Source: Planctomycetia bacterium
GTDB lineage: Bacteria > Planctomycetota > Phycisphaerae > Phycisphaerales > SM1A02
DNA length: 64,000 bases
Direction: 5' to 3'
NCBI GenBank assembly: GCA_005787685.1
Contig: SYAC01000048.1
Location: forward strand, 1 to 64,000
A program made the position numbers and the translations under genes. The notes beneath the pieces were generated by a model. The model made no database searches. It saw only the letters and a list, made by a program, of their open reading frames with translations, and was not told where the DNA came from. Numbering within the stretch: the first letter of the stretch is position 1; each line of letters begins with the position of its first letter. Below are positions 60,364 to 64,000 of the stretch, one piece after another.

Positions 60364-60936
60364 TCACTGAATTGACGCCGGAGTTGATGGGTCGTCTGCC
60401 TCAGTGATGGTAGGAGCGTATTCACGCGGGCGCGGGATTGATCCTAGCTCATGAAGCTGCGAATAAAAGGAATGGACAAGTTGGTCCGCGGCCTCCGTGC
60501 GCTCACCAAACAATCCCAAAGTGGCCGTGGCGCTGGTCACACCTTGCTCCGCATTACCCTTGATCACAAGTTCGCCTGAATCATTATTCAGCGTAATAAT
60601 GGTGAAACGCATTCCATCAGGCAGCACAAAGTCCATCACCACAGCCATTTCTACTTTTCGAGACGCAATCAGCGCGGCCTGATACACATCTGACCAACGA
60701 CCTTGGGGGCATTTCTCAAGCGGTTGCGTGTTATCAATGTTTTGTTGGGTGCGAGTGTCGGCCATGACTTGAAGCACTCGCTGGGATTGCGCCTGGGTCA
60801 ATTCACGATTCACACAGGCAAGATCACCGACAAAAACCTCGTTGGAATTCACAATTGGCGGTGGCGATTCGCATGCACCACACAACAGCGATGCCATGAA
60901 TGCGCCGCGGCTCAACCATGTCTTGATTGCCTTCAT
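60364..60936 (-). CDS. lipoprotein, hypothetical
   Basis: A 190-residue predicted lipoprotein with lipobox LLCGAC at about 18-22. The mature domain has DLACVNRELTQAQSQRVLQVMAD and a beta-rich second half (MRFTIITLNNDSGELVIKGN), without a recognised family. Three further cysteines are spread through it. It lies 9 nt after mutY on the same strand and is probably co-transcribed with it. Confidence 0.65.
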   Translation of the reverse strand: MKAIKTWLSRGAFMASLLCGACESPPPIVNSNEVFVGDLACVNRELTQAQSQRVLQVMADTRTQQNIDNTQPLEKCPQGRWSDVYQAALIASRKVEMAVVMDFVLPDGMRFTIITLNNDSGELVIKGNAEQGVTSATATLGLFGERTEAADQLVHSFYSQLHELGSIPRPREYAPTITEADDPSTPASIQ

Positions 60937-60945
60937 TCCTGCACT

Positions 60946-61995
60946 TTAGCAGTCCCCGCCATGCAGTTGCGTGGCGAGGTCCGCTATGCGTAAAACCGCG
61001 TTGCTGACCCCGTATTTCTTCAGGTTTGCAACGTCAATCCAGCGTAATTTCGCCTGGCAATCAAACTTCACCATGTATACACGGATTCGAATTACCCGAT
61101 GTGTGGTGAGAAATTCAAACTCGCCACGGAATTTTTCAATGTGCTGCACATCGCCACATTCACCAAGCAACTTCGCGGCGCTCAATACGGTTTTGGATTC
61201 AACCACTGGAGGCGACAACAACCCCGCCCACAATCCCGTCGCAGGCCGTACTTGCACGCCAATTTTTGCTCCGCGCAGTTCTACGAATGCGTGATGCACA
61301 ACTTTACGCCTATGCGCGGCTGATTCTTTCATGGGAACAACATCTTGCGAATTGGCTTTGAACGAAGCGCAACAAGCCCGCACTGGGCACTCCGCACAAC
61401 GGGGATTTTTTGGCGTACAAAGAGTCGCGCCGAACTCCATCAAAGCCTCATTCAACACCGCCGGAGATTTTGCGGCGCGCACAAATTGCTCCGCCGTGCT
61501 CCACAACCACTCATCAGCGATCTTTCCTTTGGTGGATTCCCGTCGATCAAACAAGCGCGATAAGACACGCGCCACATTTCCATCAACGATGGGCGCCGCC
61601 TGCCCAAACGCAATACTGGCAATAGCCCCCGCCGAGTAACGGCCAATTCCTGGCAGCGATCGCAACGCTTCTAGGGCATGCGGGACGCGCCCGCCATATT
61701 GCGCCACGATCATTTGCGCGGCGGCGCGCATATTTTTGGCGCGCCGGTAGTACCCCAAACCCTGCCAGAGTGAAAACACATCTTGCTGGGCGCTGTGCGC
61801 CAAGCTCCGCGGAGTTGGAAACCTTCGCATAAATGCTGGAAATTTTTCCGCAACTCGGCTTGCTTGTGTCTGTTGCAGCATGACTTCGCTCACAAAGACC
61901 CGCCACGGACTACGCCGTTTTCTCCAAGGTAAATCGCGTGAAACTGTGGGAAACCACGCTTCTATCCTCAAAACGATCGCGTTTACTTTGCGCAC
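60946..61995 (-). CDS. mutY: A/G-specific adenine glycosylase MutY
   Basis: A 349-residue DNA repair enzyme that removes adenine opposite 8-oxoguanine. It has SEVMLQQTQASRV with the catalytic Glu, helix-hairpin-helix LPGIGRYSAGAIASIAFG, catalytic Asp in PIVDGNVARVLSRLF, and a 4Fe-4S cluster C-x6-C-x2-C-x5-C (CTPKNPRCAECPVRACC). The C-terminal Nudix-like domain recognises oxoguanine. Confidence 0.95.
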   Translation of the reverse strand: MRKVNAIVLRIEAWFPTVSRDLPWRKRRSPWRVFVSEVMLQQTQASRVAEKFPAFMRRFPTPRSLAHSAQQDVFSLWQGLGYYRRAKNMRAAAQMIVAQYGGRVPHALEALRSLPGIGRYSAGAIASIAFGQAAPIVDGNVARVLSRLFDRRESTKGKIADEWLWSTAEQFVRAAKSPAVLNEALMEFGATLCTPKNPRCAECPVRACCASFKANSQDVVPMKESAAHRRKVVHHAFVELRGAKIGVQVRPATGLWAGLLSPPVVESKTVLSAAKLLGECGDVQHIEKFRGEFEFLTTHRVIRIRVYMVKFDCQAKLRWIDVANLKKYGVSNAVLRIADLATQLHGGDC

Positions 61996-62104
61996 TTGTT
62001 TGGCAACCTTTCTTATGACTTTGACGAATAGTCGCTTGCGACTCTGTGAGCGCCCCTTTACCCTATCCGACCATCTCGCTCATTTCTGACCCCCCCACAC
62101 TGAT

Positions 62105-63361
62105 ATGGCAAAAATTTTCTACACAATTGAAGAAGCCTGCGCCAAACTTTCCAAAAGCGAGGCTGATCTTATGGATCTCATTAAAAGTGGCAAGCTTCGC
62201 GAGTTCCGCGACCAAGACCAACTCAAATTGAAGGTTGAGGATGTCCACAGCCTGTTTGATAGTGGATTGGAAATGAAATTAGATTCGTCCATAATCAATG
62301 TGTCCACAGTAAGTGGAAACCTTGAACTTGATCTCAGCGACTCCATGTCGCCAGCTATGGCTTCCGATCCAAACAGCGCCAGTCCCGTTGGCATGGCTGC
62401 CCCTGCAGCCATCGAAGATGAGCTCTCGCTTGAAATTGGTTCCATGGCAAGCGGTGAAAGCCCTGCGCTTGCGCAAGACGCTGGCGCTGATGGAAGTGAC
62501 ATGACATTGGAGCTTGATTTTGACTCATCTCCACAAATCGCTGAGCCTACTCACGCGGCTGCGCCCATTTCAAATGCCCCAGCGCTTGATGACGAACTCA
62601 CCATTGGGCTTGATTTGGATGATGAACCAGCCGCTGCCCCAACTCCCGCCAAATCCCCCGCGGCCAAGGCGCCAACAATGGCGTCGGCTGTGCCTCAATC
62701 CAACACGGACGAACTTTTACTTGACGATGATTTAGGCGGCAATCTGGCTCCAAACGCCCCCAAAAGCGCGGTTCAACCCGCCATCCAATTTGATGAACCT
62801 CTGGCGGATGCCCGAGAAGACAGCGCCATTGGTTTTGGCAGCAGTGCTGACAGTGCGATTGATTCCGCGGTGGGCTTGGATACGAACGACCTGACTTTGG
62901 ATCAACCTGGTTCTGGAAGCGGACTTTTGGATCTCACTCAAGAAGGTGATGACAGCCAAATGGGCGCGGCCATGATGGATGAATCCTTTGAAAACGAAGA
63001 TGAAGCACCTAAAAATGCAAGCGGTATTTTTGGTGGAGCGACAAGTGAAAGTGAAATCAACGAGGCGGCTGCCAGTGGAGCAGCGGCGATTGGTTCCCCC
63101 GCTCTAGCATTCGCTGGCGCAGGCATGGCTGCAAGTGAAATATATGATGGCTCATGGAGCGGTCTCACCATTGGATTGCTTGTCCCAAGCCTCATTGGAC
63201 TTTGCGCGACTGCTGCAATGCTTGTCATTAAAACCATTGGTGGCACACCTGATCTTGCAATCATGTTCGCAAGCGATTGGATTATGTGGACTGGCGCATA
63301 CGCCGGCGCGATTGCGGTCTGCGGTGGCATTGGGTTCTTTGTCGGAAAAGCAACCGAGTAA
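62105..63361 (+). CDS. excisionase-like helix / acidic linker / membrane protein, hypothetical
   Basis: A 418-residue protein. Residues 1-55 are a MerR/excisionase-type winged helix (KIFYTIEEACAKLSKSEADLMDLIKSGKLREFRDQDQLKLKVEDV). Residues 60-320 are a highly acidic Ala/Asp/Ser/Pro region with a repeated D-E-L-x-L-x-L-D pattern. The last 80 residues contain two or three membrane helices. This planctomycete-type architecture has no known function: it could tether DNA or a partner to the membrane. It is followed 15 nt later by psd, so it may be co-transcribed with phospholipid synthesis. Confidence 0.75.
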   Translation: MAKIFYTIEEACAKLSKSEADLMDLIKSGKLREFRDQDQLKLKVEDVHSLFDSGLEMKLDSSIINVSTVSGNLELDLSDSMSPAMASDPNSASPVGMAAPAAIEDELSLEIGSMASGESPALAQDAGADGSDMTLELDFDSSPQIAEPTHAAAPISNAPALDDELTIGLDLDDEPAAAPTPAKSPAAKAPTMASAVPQSNTDELLLDDDLGGNLAPNAPKSAVQPAIQFDEPLADAREDSAIGFGSSADSAIDSAVGLDTNDLTLDQPGSGSGLLDLTQEGDDSQMGAAMMDESFENEDEAPKNASGIFGGATSESEINEAAASGAAAIGSPALAFAGAGMAASEIYDGSWSGLTIGLLVPSLIGLCATAAMLVIKTIGGTPDLAIMFASDWIMWTGAYAGAIAVCGGIGFFVGKATE

Positions 63362-63376
63362 GCGGACATTGTTTCA

Positions 63377-64000
63377 ATGTTGACCAAATACGGAATGAAT
63401 CAGTGGCTACCGGCCGCTGTGGTAGTGTTGCCCATTGCCGGAGCTTGCGCGTGGCTGGCGCAAATCGGCGAACCAATTTGGTGGATACCCGCCGTGGGAC
63501 TCTGCGTGATTTGGCTTGGTTTTGCAGCGTTTTTTCGTGATCCCGTGCGCCGGCCCGAGTCCGATGATCCGCAAGCCTTTGTCAGTCCCGCCGACGGCAC
63601 CATCAGCGCTGTCATTCGGGTGGGTCATCATGAAGCGACCAATGGTCCCGCGTTGATCATTCGAATTTTTCTGAGCGTGTTGGATGTGCATATCAATCGC
63701 GCGGCGCAAGCAGCCACGGTGGTCAAGATTCGGCATGAACCCGGTCGCTATCTTGATGCGCGCATGGCAGCGGGAGCGCGGGTAAATGAAAATCTTTTGC
63801 TCACGCTTCGCCTTCCCGACGGACGCAACTACGGCATCCGACAAATCTCGGGGGCCATTGCGCGGCGCATTGTGTGCCGCGTGAAAGTCGAGGAGCATCT
63901 GCTACGCGGACAGCGGTACGGCATGATTCAATTTGGGTCCACGACTGAGTTAATTCTTCCGCAACCAGAACAAGTCACGGCGTTGGTCAGTGAGGGCGCT
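63377..64000 (+). CDS. psd: phosphatidylserine decarboxylase, 3' end cut by the window
   Basis: 208 residues of a short (archaeal-like) Psd, which makes phosphatidylethanolamine. One or two membrane helices near the N-terminus (about 12-50), then FFRDPVR (52-58), VSPADG (69-74) and FLSVLDVHINR (98-108), ending with the self-cleavage motif GMIQFGS at Gly187-Ser188, where Ser becomes the pyruvoyl group. TELILP follows. Such enzymes are usually only slightly longer, so little is missing. It starts 15 nt after the previous gene. Confidence 0.9.
   Translation, partial: MLTKYGMNQWLPAAVVVLPIAGACAWLAQIGEPIWWIPAVGLCVIWLGFAAFFRDPVRRPESDDPQAFVSPADGTISAVIRVGHHEATNGPALIIRIFLSVLDVHINRAAQAATVVKIRHEPGRYLDARMAAGARVNENLLLTLRLPDGRNYGIRQISGAIARRIVCRVKVEEHLLRGQRYGMIQFGSTTELILPQPEQVTALVSEGA

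Overview
The window looks like a chromosomal segment of a planctomycete, most likely a member of the Phycisphaerae. The clues are a secreted protein ending in a PAPGA-type PEP-CTERM sorting signal with an RRRR tail, a polytopic membrane protein headed by a CxxC...CPECG zinc ribbon, a Tat-exported Gfo/Idh/MocA oxidoreductase, secreted FG-GAP propeller proteins, an excisionase-like helix fused to an acidic linker and membrane helices, and ribosomal protein genes split away from the usual str operon. There is no rRNA, recognisable tRNA, CRISPR array, transposase or phage gene. The segment reads as stable core genome with lineage-specific envelope and signalling genes between housekeeping blocks. 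The assignment is by family recognition only.

Layout. 0.2-9.5 kb: a CoaC-like flavoprotein, a P1B-4 metal-exporting ATPase, malic enzyme, and a four-gene minus-strand group (cupredoxin-like protein, membrane adenylyl cyclase, outer-membrane beta-barrel, lipoprotein). 9.6-12.8 kb: a possible small RNA, a hypothetical protein, the PEP-CTERM protein, a one-helix membrane protein and a Tat-type lipoprotein amidase. 13-17.3 kb: gyrB, queC and the zinc-ribbon membrane protein. 17.7-26.5 kb: a protein-quality cluster groEL-groES-groEL / dnaJ-grpE / FmdB zinc ribbon, then RNase R. 26.5-37 kb: mostly secreted or envelope proteins, including two FG-GAP propeller proteins, with dienelactone hydrolase, a tRNA dihydrouridine synthase and a Gfo/Idh/MocA oxidoreductase. 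36.6-42.5 kb: glpK-glpD-metallohydrolase, a DinB-like protein and a ThiF/MoeB-like E1 enzyme. 42.5-50.8 kb: minus-strand rnhA-rpsL-rpsG diverging from the type II fatty acid synthesis operon rpmF-plsX-fabH-fabD-(lipoprotein)-fabG-acpP-fabF. 50.8-64 kb: GH15 glycosidase, a cobalamin-binding photoreceptor-like protein, PhoH/PIN ATPase, Bax-inhibitor-like protein, Nif3, ROK glucokinase, gatC-gatA, a lipoprotein, mutY, the helix/acidic/membrane protein, and a nearly complete phosphatidylserine decarboxylase running off the end.

How they fit together. The fatty-acid operon is close to the textbook order and probably reads from a promoter at about 44.2 kb. Its fabG has no ATG, GTG or TTG that would preserve the first Rossmann strand, and appears to start at an ATC codon behind a good Shine-Dalgarno sequence. 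The chaperone cluster supplies two unequal GroEL proteins around one GroES, followed by DnaJ and GrpE. The strongest candidates for something little described are the cupredoxin/cyclase/beta-barrel/lipoprotein operon, with a 19-bp perfect palindrome and a possible small RNA upstream of it, and the cobalamin protein that keeps the CarH-type W-x9-EH light-sensing signature but has no MerR DNA-binding domain.
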